Assembly (NCBI GenBank): GCA_020532215.1
Contig: JAJBBF010000103.1
Span: 1 to 43,071 of the forward strand
From: Candidatus Cloacimonadota bacterium
GTDB lineage: Bacteria > Cloacimonadota > Cloacimonadia > Cloacimonadales > Cloacimonadaceae
Length of the DNA: 43,071 bases
Direction: 5' to 3'
Translations under genes and position numbers: made by a program
In this document: positions 18,951 to 28,464 of the stretch, piece after piece
Layout of the letters: each line of letters opens with the position of its first letter
How positions within the stretch are numbered: the first letter of the stretch is position 1
The notes under the pieces: model-generated
Told to the model about the DNA's origin: nothing
Database searches by the model: none
The model's input: the letters and a program-made list of their open reading frames with translations, nothing else

Positions 18951-19723
18951 CAGCCATTCTCGAACTGGAGCAGAGAATTGGTCTCCAGCCATTCCAGGAT
19001 GCCGGGAAAAGCTTCACCATGGGTGAGGCTGATGCCCAGCGGAGTTATGGAAACGTAGTTTTCGGCGATTGCTTCGGCGTCGGTGCCTTTCTGTATCTCC
19101 CAATCGGGCAGATCCCCGCCGATCCGGTACACAAAGCCGTCTTCCAGTTCTTCCCGCAGCGTGATGAAATTGTAGTAGCGGCGGTGCCCGGTGCTGGTGA
19201 GCCGGATTCCCTGGATGGCTTCCGGCAACACATTGGGAAAGTTTATGTTCAGGATCCCGCGCTGAGGTATCAGGGTATCCACTCCCAGTTCCAGCAGTTT
19301 AACCATCCAGCCCGCAGCGGTGTCAAAATTTTGGTTCTGGTAGGAATTGATGGAAACCGCGATCGCCTTGTAACCGAAGAGGCTGGCTTCCAAAGCCGCG
19401 GCCACGGTTCCGGAGTAAAGTACGTCCTCACCCATGTTCTGCCCGGCGTTGATGCCGGAGATCACCAGGTCCGGTGTTTCTTGCAGGATCTTCTGGGTGG
19501 CCAGCACTACACAATCCACCGGGGTGCCGTCCACGCTGTATTCGTTGTCCTTCAGTACCTTCATCCGCAGGTCCCGGCGCAGGGTTATGGAGTGAGAAGC
19601 CGCGCTGCGTTCGCGGTCCGGTGCCACGATCGTTATCTCATGCCCGGCTGCTTGCAGATGCCTGGCCAGAGTCCTGATCCCGATGGCAAATACGCCATCA
19701 TCGTTGGTCAGCATTATCTTCAT
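18950..19723 (-). CDS. surE: 5'/3'-nucleotidase SurE
   Basis: 'MKIMLTNDDGVFAIGIRTLARHL', 'APDRERSAASHSITL', 'DLVISGINAGQNMGEDVLYSGTVAAALEA'. Confidence 0.96.
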   Translation of the reverse strand: MKIMLTNDDGVFAIGIRTLARHLQAAGHEITIVAPDRERSAASHSITLRRDLRMKVLKDNEYSVDGTPVDCVVLATQKILQETPDLVISGINAGQNMGEDVLYSGTVAAALEASLFGYKAIAVSINSYQNQNFDTAAGWMVKLLELGVDTLIPQRGILNINFPNVLPEAIQGIRLTSTGHRRYYNFITLREELEDGFVYRIGGDLPDWEIQKGTDAEAIAENYVSITPLGISLTHGEAFPGILEWLETNSLLQFENG

Positions 19724-19751
19724 GCTATGTTTCCTTATCCTCCTTCTTGCT

Positions 19752-20096
19752 CTAAGGGCGCATGTAAACCAGCACCACGATCAGGATGATCGCCGCCATG
19801 GCCAAAAAAACCCAATGCTCGGCCAAAAAAGTCCAGAGCGTGCGTCTGTGGCGCCGTTTTCTTCTTAATCCCCTGGAACCTTCAGAGGCAGTCTTTTTCA
19901 ATTTCAGCTTGAGTGCGGTCAAACCGCGGGCCTTGTTGTAGGCCTTCTCCGCTTCCGTTAGCCACTTGACTCTGCCATCACCCATCCGGTAAGGCTTGTA
20001 ACCCAGTTCCGCGTAGTGCTTTTTATGCACCTCGGGAACGTCGCCAATGCTTGCCGGATCCAGCTCCTCGACGATTTCGAAGCGTTTCTTGCTCAT
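19752..20096 (-). CDS. Hypothetical basic protein with C-terminal TM helix
   Basis: 114 aa; Arg/Lys-rich middle then 'HWVFLAMAAIILIVVLVYMRP'; good start context upstream of surE. Confidence 0.6.
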   Translation of the reverse strand: MSKKRFEIVEELDPASIGDVPEVHKKHYAELGYKPYRMGDGRVKWLTEAEKAYNKARGLTALKLKLKKTASEGSRGLRRKRRHRRTLWTFLAEHWVFLAMAAIILIVVLVYMRP

Positions 20097-20363
20097 AAGG
20101 TTTCCTTTGAAAAGTTACTTAATTTGAGGTAAATAATTCTGTCAAGCACTATCTCGCCTGCGATAGTAAGCGGTTTCAGGCATTCCTGCCTTCTTTTGGC
20201 CAGAGTCAAAAACCCCATGGCCGTCTGCGCGAGCCGATCTTCCCGCCAGCGGTTTCAAGCCACATTATTGGAGACCTCGACCAATTCAAAAAAGAAATCT
20301 TGGGTTTGGGAGCAAAAATTGTATGCACTTAAGCAGAATTGCCTTTTATGGAGAAAACCTTGT

Positions 20364-22385
20364 ATGAATAAGATGCCCTGGCTGAGTGTGATGATTCTGA
20401 TGCTGGCTCTGCCTTTTTTCGCCCAGCTTGAAGCAGATCAAGCATTACCAACCGACCAATGGGGAGATTTTGGCCGTTTCACAGAAACACCCCCGCCAGC
20501 CGGGCCGGTTCGCCCCGTCGCAGAATTTGAACCTGCCTCTCACGTCCTGATCCGTTATCCGCTGGGCATTCCGCTCTCGCTGGTAGTTCAGCTTTCGAAC
20601 ACCGCTGATGTGATCTGCCTGGTGTCCTCCGCTTCCCAGCAAAACTCTGCTGCCAGCGCTTTCACCAACGCTGGAGTGAACATGGCCAGGGTATCCTTTC
20701 TAACTGCCGCCACAGATTCTTACTGGACCAGGGATTACGGGCCCTGGTTTATCTTCGACGGAAACGGCGATTATGGAGTGGTGGATTTCCGCTACAACCG
20801 GCCCCGGCCCAACGACAATCTCATTCCCCAGGTTTTCGCCAACCAGCTTGACCTGAATTACTGGGGCATGAACCTGTACCAGACTGGCGGCAATTATATG
20901 TGCGACGGGATCAATACCGCCGCCCAAACCACCATCGCCTACACCGAGAACGCTGGACTCAGCCAAGCCCAAGTTGATCAAAAAATGCAGGATTATCTGG
21001 GGATAGAGAACTACCATGTGTTGCCGGACCCCAACAACACCTATATCGACCACATCGACTGTTGGGGCAAGTTTTTGGCTCCGGACAAGGTTTTGATCCG
21101 CAGCGTGCAAAACTCCCACGCCCAGTACAACGCCATCGAACAGACCGCCGCCTACTTTGCCGGAACAAACTGTGCCTGGGGTTATCCCTACCGGGTTTAC
21201 CGGGTCAATACTCCCCAAAACCAACCTTACACCAATTCCCTGATCCTGAACAAGCGCGTCTTCGTGCCCATAATGAACAGCAGCTACGACGCGGCGGCCC
21301 TGCAGGCCTATCAGGACGCCATGCCGGGCTACGAGATCATCGGCGTGGCCAGTTCCGGATCCACCTCCTGGGAATCCACCGATGCCCTGCACTGCCGCAC
21401 CCACGAAATCCCGGACCAGGAGATGCTCCATATCAGCCATCTGCCCTATCACGGCGAATACGGCTACGATCCCGCCTGGGATTTCAATGCCAGCATCACC
21501 GCCCACAGCGGACAAGCGCTGATTGCAGATTCGGTCTATGTGGCCTACAGAGTGAATCAGGGCGCCTGGCAGACCGCGCTGCTGGCACATCTTGGCTCAA
21601 ATGGCTATGAGGCCACGCTTTCGGGTTTCGCTCCCGGCGATACCATCCGCTATTTCATCCACGCCGCCGATCAATCCGGACGCAGAACCGATCATCCCGT
21701 CTTCGCCGAGCTTGATCCCCACATCTTTGCCCTGGCCGCCGATACTGAGCCGCCCACGATCATACACGATCCACCCTCCTCCATAGCCAGCGGGGAACAC
21801 AGCTTTTCAGCCCTGATCACAGACAATATCCAGGTTGGCTCTGTTTATCTGCATTACAGGACCGACTCCGGCGAGACCACCTCCCTGCCCATGACGGCCG
21901 ATCCCGAAGCCCCGCCCAATTATTGGGCTGCGGATGTCGATCTGCAGTTCGAACCCGGCGCCCAGCTTTTCCATTACCAGATCGAAGCCCGCGACAACGC
22001 CAGCCCGCCCAACGCCGCCACCTACCCCTTCCCGGGCGAATGGCTGAACATCCCGATCGACCCGGTGAACATATCTGACGATAATATACTGCAACCAGAA
22101 TTATCAGCTTTGAATGCTTTTCCCAACCCCTGTCGAATCGGCCTATCCGGTTATCTGTCAATAGAATGCAAAACTGTGGTGAATTCTACACCCATGTTGA
22201 ATATTTTCAACAGCAAAGGTCAACTCGTTTTCCAGGAAACTAACCTCGGATTCCGTAAAGATGGGATCAAATACCTGTGGAACGGAATCGACCATCATGG
22301 ACACAAAGTGGCCTCCGGCGTTTATTTTCTGCGGTTGGATTGCGATGCCAAAGTACTGACCCGCAGGGTCTTAATACTGGATTAA
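20364..22385 (+). CDS. Secreted peptidylarginine deiminase, PPAD type, with C-terminal sorting domain
   Basis: Signal peptide; 'SYWTRDYGPWFIFDG', 'DFRYNRPRPND', 'YIDHIDCWGKFLAPDKVLIRSV', 'PYTNSLILNKRVFVP', 'TDALHCRTHEIP'; C-terminal 'AFPNPCR...SGVYFLRLDCDAKVLTRRVLIL'. ATG at 20364. Confidence 0.9.
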   Translation: MNKMPWLSVMILMLALPFFAQLEADQALPTDQWGDFGRFTETPPPAGPVRPVAEFEPASHVLIRYPLGIPLSLVVQLSNTADVICLVSSASQQNSAASAFTNAGVNMARVSFLTAATDSYWTRDYGPWFIFDGNGDYGVVDFRYNRPRPNDNLIPQVFANQLDLNYWGMNLYQTGGNYMCDGINTAAQTTIAYTENAGLSQAQVDQKMQDYLGIENYHVLPDPNNTYIDHIDCWGKFLAPDKVLIRSVQNSHAQYNAIEQTAAYFAGTNCAWGYPYRVYRVNTPQNQPYTNSLILNKRVFVPIMNSSYDAAALQAYQDAMPGYEIIGVASSGSTSWESTDALHCRTHEIPDQEMLHISHLPYHGEYGYDPAWDFNASITAHSGQALIADSVYVAYRVNQGAWQTALLAHLGSNGYEATLSGFAPGDTIRYFIHAADQSGRRTDHPVFAELDPHIFALAADTEPPTIIHDPPSSIASGEHSFSALITDNIQVGSVYLHYRTDSGETTSLPMTADPEAPPNYWAADVDLQFEPGAQLFHYQIEARDNASPPNAATYPFPGEWLNIPIDPVNISDDNILQPELSALNAFPNPCRIGLSGYLSIECKTVVNSTPMLNIFNSKGQLVFQETNLGFRKDGIKYLWNGIDHHGHKVASGVYFLRLDCDAKVLTRRVLILD

Positions 22386-22439
22386 GAGACTGTGGAAATA
22401 ATTCAACAGCAAAAAAACGAAAAAAACCAAAAAAAACTC

Positions 22440-22467
22440 TTGACAGATTATCCGGGATATCTATCTT
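22440..22467 (+). promoter_or_regulatory. Candidate sigma70-type promoter for the M14 peptidase gene
   Basis: TTGACA-N16-TATCTT upstream of a leader hairpin. Confidence 0.45.
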
Positions 22468-22507
22468 CGGAATCAGCCTACAGACCCTACATAGAATGCC
22501 CTCCGAG

Positions 22508-22547
22508 CAGTGGGGATGCCGCCCGGCATTCCCCACTGTATTTTTTT
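22508..22547 (+). terminator. Hairpin plus T-tract in the leader between PAD and carboxypeptidase genes
   Basis: CAGTGGGGATGCCG-CC-CGGCATTCCCCACTG (one bulge) then TATTTTTTT. Confidence 0.85.
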
Positions 22548-22568
22548 ACGCCAACTTTGGGAGCTTAA

Positions 22569-25061
22569 ATGAAAACCATCATCTTGATCCTCACCATCAT
22601 CATGCTATCCCTGCCACTTTTTTCCAGCCCGCGCATGGTGGCCCGCCTGGACAATCCCACTCCCTCGATGCTGCAGCGCTTTGCCAGCCAGGATGCAGAT
22701 ATCGCGGCTTATAAACCCGGGGCCTGGCTGGACCTTGTGCTCACCCAGGAGCAGTTTACCGCCTTGGTCAAGGAATTCCCCAGCCTGCGCATTACTCAGA
22801 CTGAAGCCCAGTTGAAGGAAAACCTCCGTTCCGCGAAAGATATTCCGGGCTATCGCTCTTACACTCAGATGTTGAATGAACTTACGCAGCTCCAAGCCCA
22901 GTATCCCGGATTGATGCAGCTTTCCAGCATCGGCACCGGCTGGGGTTCCATCTATGCGGACCAGGGGGCAACTTATTATCAGAATTTCGACCACGAACTC
23001 TGGGCCGTGAAGGTCTCCGCCAACGTCCAGTTGAATGAAGACGAGACAGCCTTTTACTTCGTGGGCGAACACCACGCGCGCGAACCTTTATCCACGGAAG
23101 CCTGCATGGGAATCCTGATCCATTTGCTGGAAAACTACGGCAGCGATCCCGTTGTGACAGGCATCCTGGACACCAGCGAGGTCTGGATCGTTCCGCTGCT
23201 GAATCCCGACGGCCACAAGATCGTGCTGCAGGAAACCGATATTTGGTGGCGCAAAAACCTGCGCGACAACAACGGCAACCAGAGCTTCAACCACGGAAGC
23301 TACGGCACCGGTTGGGACGGGGTGGACCTGAACCGCAATTACAGCTGGCATTGGGGCTACACCAGCGCCACCGACGACCAGAACTCTGCCACCTATCACG
23401 GACCTGAGGCTTTCAGTGAGCCGGAAACCCAGGCCCTGCGCGACTTTCTGCTCTCCAAGCCTTTTCTGGCCGGGATCGGCTACCACACCTATGGAGAATA
23501 TGTGCTTTATCCCTATGGTTATGTGGATGGCATCGCCGCCCCGGACCAAGCTGAACTGGCTTCCCTGGCCGAAGTTATCGCCACTATGCTGCCTTCGCAG
23601 GATTACGGAACCTACGCTCCCGGACCTTCCTGGGGCCTGTATCCCGTTAGCGGTGGCCTGGATGACTGGATGTACGGAGAAACCGGCGCTTTCGCCTATA
23701 CGATAGAGATGGCCACCCAGTTCATCCCGCCCGCGGCTCAGGTACCCCAGATCGTGCAACATCAGGTGAATGGCGCCCTGGCGCTGCTGCTGAGGAAAAA
23801 CCGCAATACCCTCCGTGGGCACATCACTGACGCCAACACCGGCGAGCCTCTGTCCGCGCTGGTGCTCGTGGACGGCATCGACGACCAGCCGGTGTACCGG
23901 AAGCCCCGCTCTTCCGATCCGGAATTTGGATCCTACCATTATTTCCTGCCCTCCGGCTACCACACTGTCCATTATCTTTGTCCCGGTTACGCCACCCAAT
24001 CGCTAACGCTCTATGTTTCCCCGGATGCACAGACGATCCAGGACATATGCCTCGCCCCCACCCCAGCCCAGGAACTGAATATCCTTGTCCAAAACGACTT
24101 TTTTGACCCCCTCCCGGGAGCCGTGCTCAGCTTTGACGACCTCCCGCTGGGGGAACTGGTCTCCGGTCCCGACGGATACATCACCATTGCGGATTTCCAC
24201 CCCGGTCTGTACCGCCTCACCCTGTCCAAACCCGGCTATGAAACCCTTAAACTCCGGCGCGAGATAAACTGCACAACAATAACCCTACGCCTCACCGGAC
24301 AGCCCGTGATGAGCGAGGATTTTGAGCTTAGCCTGGGCAATTGGGTTAGCACCGGCGCTTGGAACCGGACCGATTCCGAATCATTCAACGGAGATTACAG
24401 CCTCACGGACAGCCCCAACGGCAACTATTCCAACAACGGCAATTCTGCCTGCTCGCTGGCAGAGCCGATCCCACTGCAAAATGTCCAGAACGCCAACCTC
24501 CAGTTCCAGCTGAAGCGCTCTCTCGCTCTGGATGGCGATAATCTCATAGTGGAAGCTTCCACCAATGGCAGCAATTGGATCGTGCTGGGCTTTTTCGAAG
24601 GTTCAGCCGATTGGGAACTGCAATCCTACAATCTGAACAGCTTCATCGGCCACAACCTGTATTTCCGTTTCCGCCTCAACACCACCTCCTACGGATCTTC
24701 CAACGGCGTTTTCATCGATGACCTTAAGCTGTTCGTCAACGCCGATGTTTCGGCCAATTCAGACCCCGCGACGCCTCCGGCTTCCCTTACCCTTACCGCC
24801 GGACCCAATCCCTTCTCCGCCGTCACCAGCATCAGCTTGAAAACCAATTCCGCCGTAAGCGGCATAAATGTTGGCATATACAATCTGAAGGGACAGCTGA
24901 TCCGAAAACTGGGCACGTGGGACTTTGGCAAAGGCAACCACCAGCTGCTTTGGGATGGCCTGGACAACAGAGGAAACTCTGTCGCCAGCGGGATCTATCT
25001 GTTGCGGGTCGCCACTTCCGGCGGTACCCTCGCCACGCTCAGATTGGCCAGGATCAGATAG
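22569..25061 (+). CDS. Secreted M14 zinc carboxypeptidase with regulatory-like domains and C-terminal sorting domain
   Basis: Signal peptide; 'EHHAREPLSTEA', 'VPLLNPDGH', 'GVDLNRNYSWHWGY', 'GYHTYGEYVLYPYGY', 'FAYTIEM'; C-terminal 'AGPNPFSAVTSISL...SGIYLLRVATSGGTLATLRLARIR'. Confidence 0.93.
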   Translation: MKTIILILTIIMLSLPLFSSPRMVARLDNPTPSMLQRFASQDADIAAYKPGAWLDLVLTQEQFTALVKEFPSLRITQTEAQLKENLRSAKDIPGYRSYTQMLNELTQLQAQYPGLMQLSSIGTGWGSIYADQGATYYQNFDHELWAVKVSANVQLNEDETAFYFVGEHHAREPLSTEACMGILIHLLENYGSDPVVTGILDTSEVWIVPLLNPDGHKIVLQETDIWWRKNLRDNNGNQSFNHGSYGTGWDGVDLNRNYSWHWGYTSATDDQNSATYHGPEAFSEPETQALRDFLLSKPFLAGIGYHTYGEYVLYPYGYVDGIAAPDQAELASLAEVIATMLPSQDYGTYAPGPSWGLYPVSGGLDDWMYGETGAFAYTIEMATQFIPPAAQVPQIVQHQVNGALALLLRKNRNTLRGHITDANTGEPLSALVLVDGIDDQPVYRKPRSSDPEFGSYHYFLPSGYHTVHYLCPGYATQSLTLYVSPDAQTIQDICLAPTPAQELNILVQNDFFDPLPGAVLSFDDLPLGELVSGPDGYITIADFHPGLYRLTLSKPGYETLKLRREINCTTITLRLTGQPVMSEDFELSLGNWVSTGAWNRTDSESFNGDYSLTDSPNGNYSNNGNSACSLAEPIPLQNVQNANLQFQLKRSLALDGDNLIVEASTNGSNWIVLGFFEGSADWELQSYNLNSFIGHNLYFRFRLNTTSYGSSNGVFIDDLKLFVNADVSANSDPATPPASLTLTAGPNPFSAVTSISLKTNSAVSGINVGIYNLKGQLIRKLGTWDFGKGNHQLLWDGLDNRGNSVASGIYLLRVATSGGTLATLRLARIR

Positions 25062-25106
25062 CGGACCCGCCCTGCCGGTTCAAACCGGTCCGAACAAGAT
25101 GAATTG

Positions 25107-25140
25107 AGGCCCCGAAGCCATAATTGGCTTCGGGGCCTTC
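25107..25140. terminator. Bidirectional hairpin between convergent genes
   Basis: GGCCCCGAAGCC-ATAATT-GGCTTCGGGGCC, perfect 12-bp stem. Confidence 0.8.
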
Positions 25141-25170
25141 ACTGCGATTTCCGAAAGCCGCCGGACGATG

Positions 25171-26622
25171 TCAGGGCGATGCAAACGCGGCCACTTTATC
25201 CAGATAGCCCTGCATGTTAAATTTGCGCTTCAGCCCTGCCGCGTTCATATAGCGCACGCTGCCAAAGACAGCACGGGATTGCCAGGGCCGGTCGTGCTTG
25301 CCGAAGCACCAGGCGATCCCGGCGAAAGAATTGGGATCCCGCCCGTCCAGCTGGTATTTGTTATTAAGCCACAGCATCACTTGGAAGGCCGTATCAGGAT
25401 CCGGGCTCCATTCTATGATCTTCTTGCCCCAATACATACGCATATAGTTGTGCATCTTCCCGGTAATGGCCATCTCACGCTGGGCCGCGTTCCACCAGGG
25501 GTCTTCCGTGGCAGCGCTTTCCAATTCTTCGGGGCTGTAAATGGCGGGCCGGGAATCCAGCAGATGATCGTTGAGGCTTTGCCTGGCCCAGAGCGGAACG
25601 CAGGCGTAGTTGTCGTAATCAGGGTTGAACCAGCAGAAATTACAGCTCAACTCCCGGCGGATGATCAGTTCTTCCAAAAACGAAGCGAGTCCTGCCTGCA
25701 GCGGTTCAAGCCCGCTTTTATCGCCGATCAGGCCAGCCGCGGCATAGGCCGGAACTCCGCAAAATTCCAAAGCCCGGACCGCCACCTCCAGCGAGGAGAT
25801 CTGCCCGAAATGCAGCCAGGGGCTCAGATCGCTCTGGATGCCCAGGGAGGGATCGTTGCGTTTTTGCGCGTAGCGAATCAGCTTTTCGGACAGAAAGGAA
25901 TCCAGCCTTTTTAATCCTTCTGACCTGCCCCCTTTGAACACGGATACCGGGGTTACAGAAGCGTCGATCCGCAAATACCGGGCGGCAAACTCAGTCAGTC
26001 CGTCCAAGCCCAATCCTTGCTTGTAACTCAGCCGCGGTATGGATGCGGGTAGCTCCGGCCCCGGCTTTTTCAACTTGGGCAGCCCCAACTGATCCGGCGG
26101 CAGCAGAAAAGCTTCCAGATGCTTCAGGATCTTCCTGCGGATGGTGGCCGCGGCGTATTCTTCCTTGTTGGAAGCGGTCTCCACCGGCACCACTACGTCG
26201 CTTTCCACCTCCAGCCAGCGCTGTGGTCCCAGTTTGGCGGAAAGTTTCTCCCGCCAATTCCGCTGCCAGCGCAGATAACCCCGGTCTGCAACAACGAAAG
26301 CCCTGTCTTTGGCAATGGCAGCGATCACCTCTGGCGGTTGGCCGGCGCAGAGGTGAAAGGGGATTCCCTGTCCGGCCAGTTCCGAGGCGGTTTCCGCCAA
26401 GCCTTCCAGCATGAATTGATAGTGGCGCTGGTTGGCTTCAGGAACATCCCCGCTGAGCACGAAAACCACTATCAGCGGCACTTTCCATTCCGCTGCCAGC
26501 GTTCCGGCCAGGTTCAGGGCGTGGTTGTAATCAATCCGCTGGGATTGCTGCATCCAATAAAGCACAAACTCCGGTTTTGCCCCGGCCAGCGGTGGCGGGC
26601 TGCCAATTCTGGCTTCATTCAT
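25171..26622 (-). CDS. Class II deoxyribodipyrimidine photolyase
   Basis: 'LIIRRELSCNFCWFNPDYDNY', 'ITGKMHNYMRMYWGKKIIEWSPDPDTAFQVMLWLNNKYQLDGRDPNSFAGIAWCFGKHDRPW'. ATG at 26622. Confidence 0.93.
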   Translation of the reverse strand: MNEARIGSPPPLAGAKPEFVLYWMQQSQRIDYNHALNLAGTLAAEWKVPLIVVFVLSGDVPEANQRHYQFMLEGLAETASELAGQGIPFHLCAGQPPEVIAAIAKDRAFVVADRGYLRWQRNWREKLSAKLGPQRWLEVESDVVVPVETASNKEEYAAATIRRKILKHLEAFLLPPDQLGLPKLKKPGPELPASIPRLSYKQGLGLDGLTEFAARYLRIDASVTPVSVFKGGRSEGLKRLDSFLSEKLIRYAQKRNDPSLGIQSDLSPWLHFGQISSLEVAVRALEFCGVPAYAAAGLIGDKSGLEPLQAGLASFLEELIIRRELSCNFCWFNPDYDNYACVPLWARQSLNDHLLDSRPAIYSPEELESAATEDPWWNAAQREMAITGKMHNYMRMYWGKKIIEWSPDPDTAFQVMLWLNNKYQLDGRDPNSFAGIAWCFGKHDRPWQSRAVFGSVRYMNAAGLKRKFNMQGYLDKVAAFASP

Positions 26623-26754
26623 CCGCTTTTCCCCATAAATATTGATTTTACTGGACAATTTCTGCGGCGGCCAAAAATGTGTCAACCGATATCCCGCGTT
26701 CAGGCTTGCGGTTGCTGGGGCGAAAAGCCGTCCGGGTGGAACGGAATTTGCATA

Positions 26755-26768
26755 ATTACGATCGTAAT
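26755..26768. promoter_or_regulatory. Perfect 14-bp palindrome in the photolyase/pgs divergent intergenic region
   Basis: ATTACGATCGTAAT. Confidence 0.45.
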
Positions 26769-26822
26769 GCTGCTGAAAATCCCTTTTCACGCCAGCCTGA
26801 CTAGACGATAAATGAGGAATTG

Positions 26823-28022
26823 ATGACTGTTTTGATCCTTGCGACGGCGCTTTTGATCGGATTCTGGATCCATGAATACTGGCGGCACCAGCGCAACGTG
26901 AAAGCCATCCCAATCCGGATCCACGTAAATGGAACCCGGGGGAAATCAAGCGTGACCCGTTTGATAGCGGCCGGACTCCGGGCCGGGGGCAAACGCACGG
27001 TGGCCAAGATCACCGGCACCCTCCCGCGCGTGGTATTGCCGGATGGGCGGGAATCTGCCATCATCCGCTTGATGGGGGCGAACATCATCGAACAGAAATA
27101 TATTTTTCGCCACGCCTCCAGCGAGAAGCCGGACGCCATCGTGGTGGAATGCATGGCCGTGAACCCCACCTTCCAGTGGATCACCGAACGCAAGTTTGTG
27201 CGCAGCACCATCAGCGTGATCACGAACTGCCGGGCGGACCATCAGGACCTGATGGGCTGCACGGAACAGAGCGTTACGCTGAGCCTGAGCAACACCATCC
27301 CCAGCGGCGGGATCTGCTATACGGCCGAAAACGTCCACTTTGGCCTGCTGGAGAAAGTGGCCAAAAAGCGCCATTGCCAGATCCGCCAGATCCGCCCGGT
27401 TGACGTAACCCAGCAGGAACTGGCGCAGTTCCGCTACATCGAGCATGCCGAAAACGTCCAGCTCGCCCTCGCCGTCTGCGCCGAAGCCGGCGTTCCCCGC
27501 GATATCGCCATCCGCGGCATGCAAAGCGCCAACCCCGATCCGGGAGCCCTGCGCAAATACGTGATCCACGAAAGCCGTAAAGTTATCACCTTCTACAACG
27601 TTTTTGCCGCCAACGATCCGGAATCCACTGCCACAGTGATCGGCATGGTCACCGGCCACCTCAAAAACGTGGAGAAGATCATCATTCTGAACAGCCGCGG
27701 AGACAGGCTTTATCGCTCCCACCAGCTGGTAGACGAGGTGGTGAAGCTGGACTATTCCTACGTGCTGCTCACCGGTGAGATCACGGATAAGGTGGAGGCC
27801 TATGCCCTGCACGCCGGGATCCCCAGGAAACAGCTGTTCAACCTGGGCGAGCCGCTGCCGGAAGTCATCTACAACAAAGTGGTGGAACTCACCAACAGCG
27901 AATCGCACGTGCTGGGGATCGGCAACATGGCCGGCAAGATCAAATACGGCGCGCAGATCGTAGCGCATTTCAAACATAAATCGAGAAAGCAAAATGAGGA
28001 ATTAAAGTGGTTGAAGCTGTAA
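26823..28022 (+). CDS. pgsB: Poly-gamma-glutamate synthase PgsB/CapB-like ligase
   Basis: N-terminal TM, 'IRIHVNGTRGKSSVTRLIAAGLRAGGKRTVAKITGTLPR', 'VECMAVNP', 'TNCRADHQDLMG'. Confidence 0.93.
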   Translation: MTVLILATALLIGFWIHEYWRHQRNVKAIPIRIHVNGTRGKSSVTRLIAAGLRAGGKRTVAKITGTLPRVVLPDGRESAIIRLMGANIIEQKYIFRHASSEKPDAIVVECMAVNPTFQWITERKFVRSTISVITNCRADHQDLMGCTEQSVTLSLSNTIPSGGICYTAENVHFGLLEKVAKKRHCQIRQIRPVDVTQQELAQFRYIEHAENVQLALAVCAEAGVPRDIAIRGMQSANPDPGALRKYVIHESRKVITFYNVFAANDPESTATVIGMVTGHLKNVEKIIILNSRGDRLYRSHQLVDEVVKLDYSYVLLTGEITDKVEAYALHAGIPRKQLFNLGEPLPEVIYNKVVELTNSESHVLGIGNMAGKIKYGAQIVAHFKHKSRKQNEELKWLKL

Positions 28023-28462
28023 TTCAGGCCGCTGTGGGCCTGGGCGTCATCATCAGTCTGATCTTCAGCGAGATGCTGGGCGCCTCCGCCGGAGGTATAG
28101 TGGTTCCGGGCTATCTGGCCCTGTATCTGGACAAACCCATGCAGATCCTGGGCACCTTGCTGGTCAGTTTGCTCACCTGGGCTATCATTCGGGTAATCAG
28201 TCAGTTCACCCTGATGTTCGGAAAACGGCGCATGGTGCTGAGCATTCTGATCGGATTCATCCTGGGCTGGGCCACCCGCCTGCTGGTGTTTCAAAACTTC
28301 ACCGTATATACCTTTCAGATGCAGTCCATCGGCTACATCGTGCCCGGCCTCATCGCCAACTGGTTCGAGCGCCAGGGCTTCGTGAAAACCCTCGCCACCA
28401 TGGGCATCGCCGCGATCGTCGTGCGCCTGGCCCTGATGGTGATCTTCAACGGGGAGGTATAA
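28007..28462 (+). CDS. pgsC: Poly-gamma-glutamate biosynthesis protein PgsC/CapC
   Basis: Multi-TM 'GVIISLIFSEMLGASAGGIVVPGYLALYLDKP', 'GYIVPGLIANWFERQGFVKTLATM'; overlaps pgsB. Confidence 0.92.
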   Translation: MVEAVIQAAVGLGVIISLIFSEMLGASAGGIVVPGYLALYLDKPMQILGTLLVSLLTWAIIRVISQFTLMFGKRRMVLSILIGFILGWATRLLVFQNFTVYTFQMQSIGYIVPGLIANWFERQGFVKTLATMGIAAIVVRLALMVIFNGEV

Positions 28463-28464
28463 GC

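Noticed and set aside
26946-27992. 348-aa minus-strand ORF opposite pgsB
   Set aside because: Shadow ORF; pgsB motifs on the plus strand are unambiguous.
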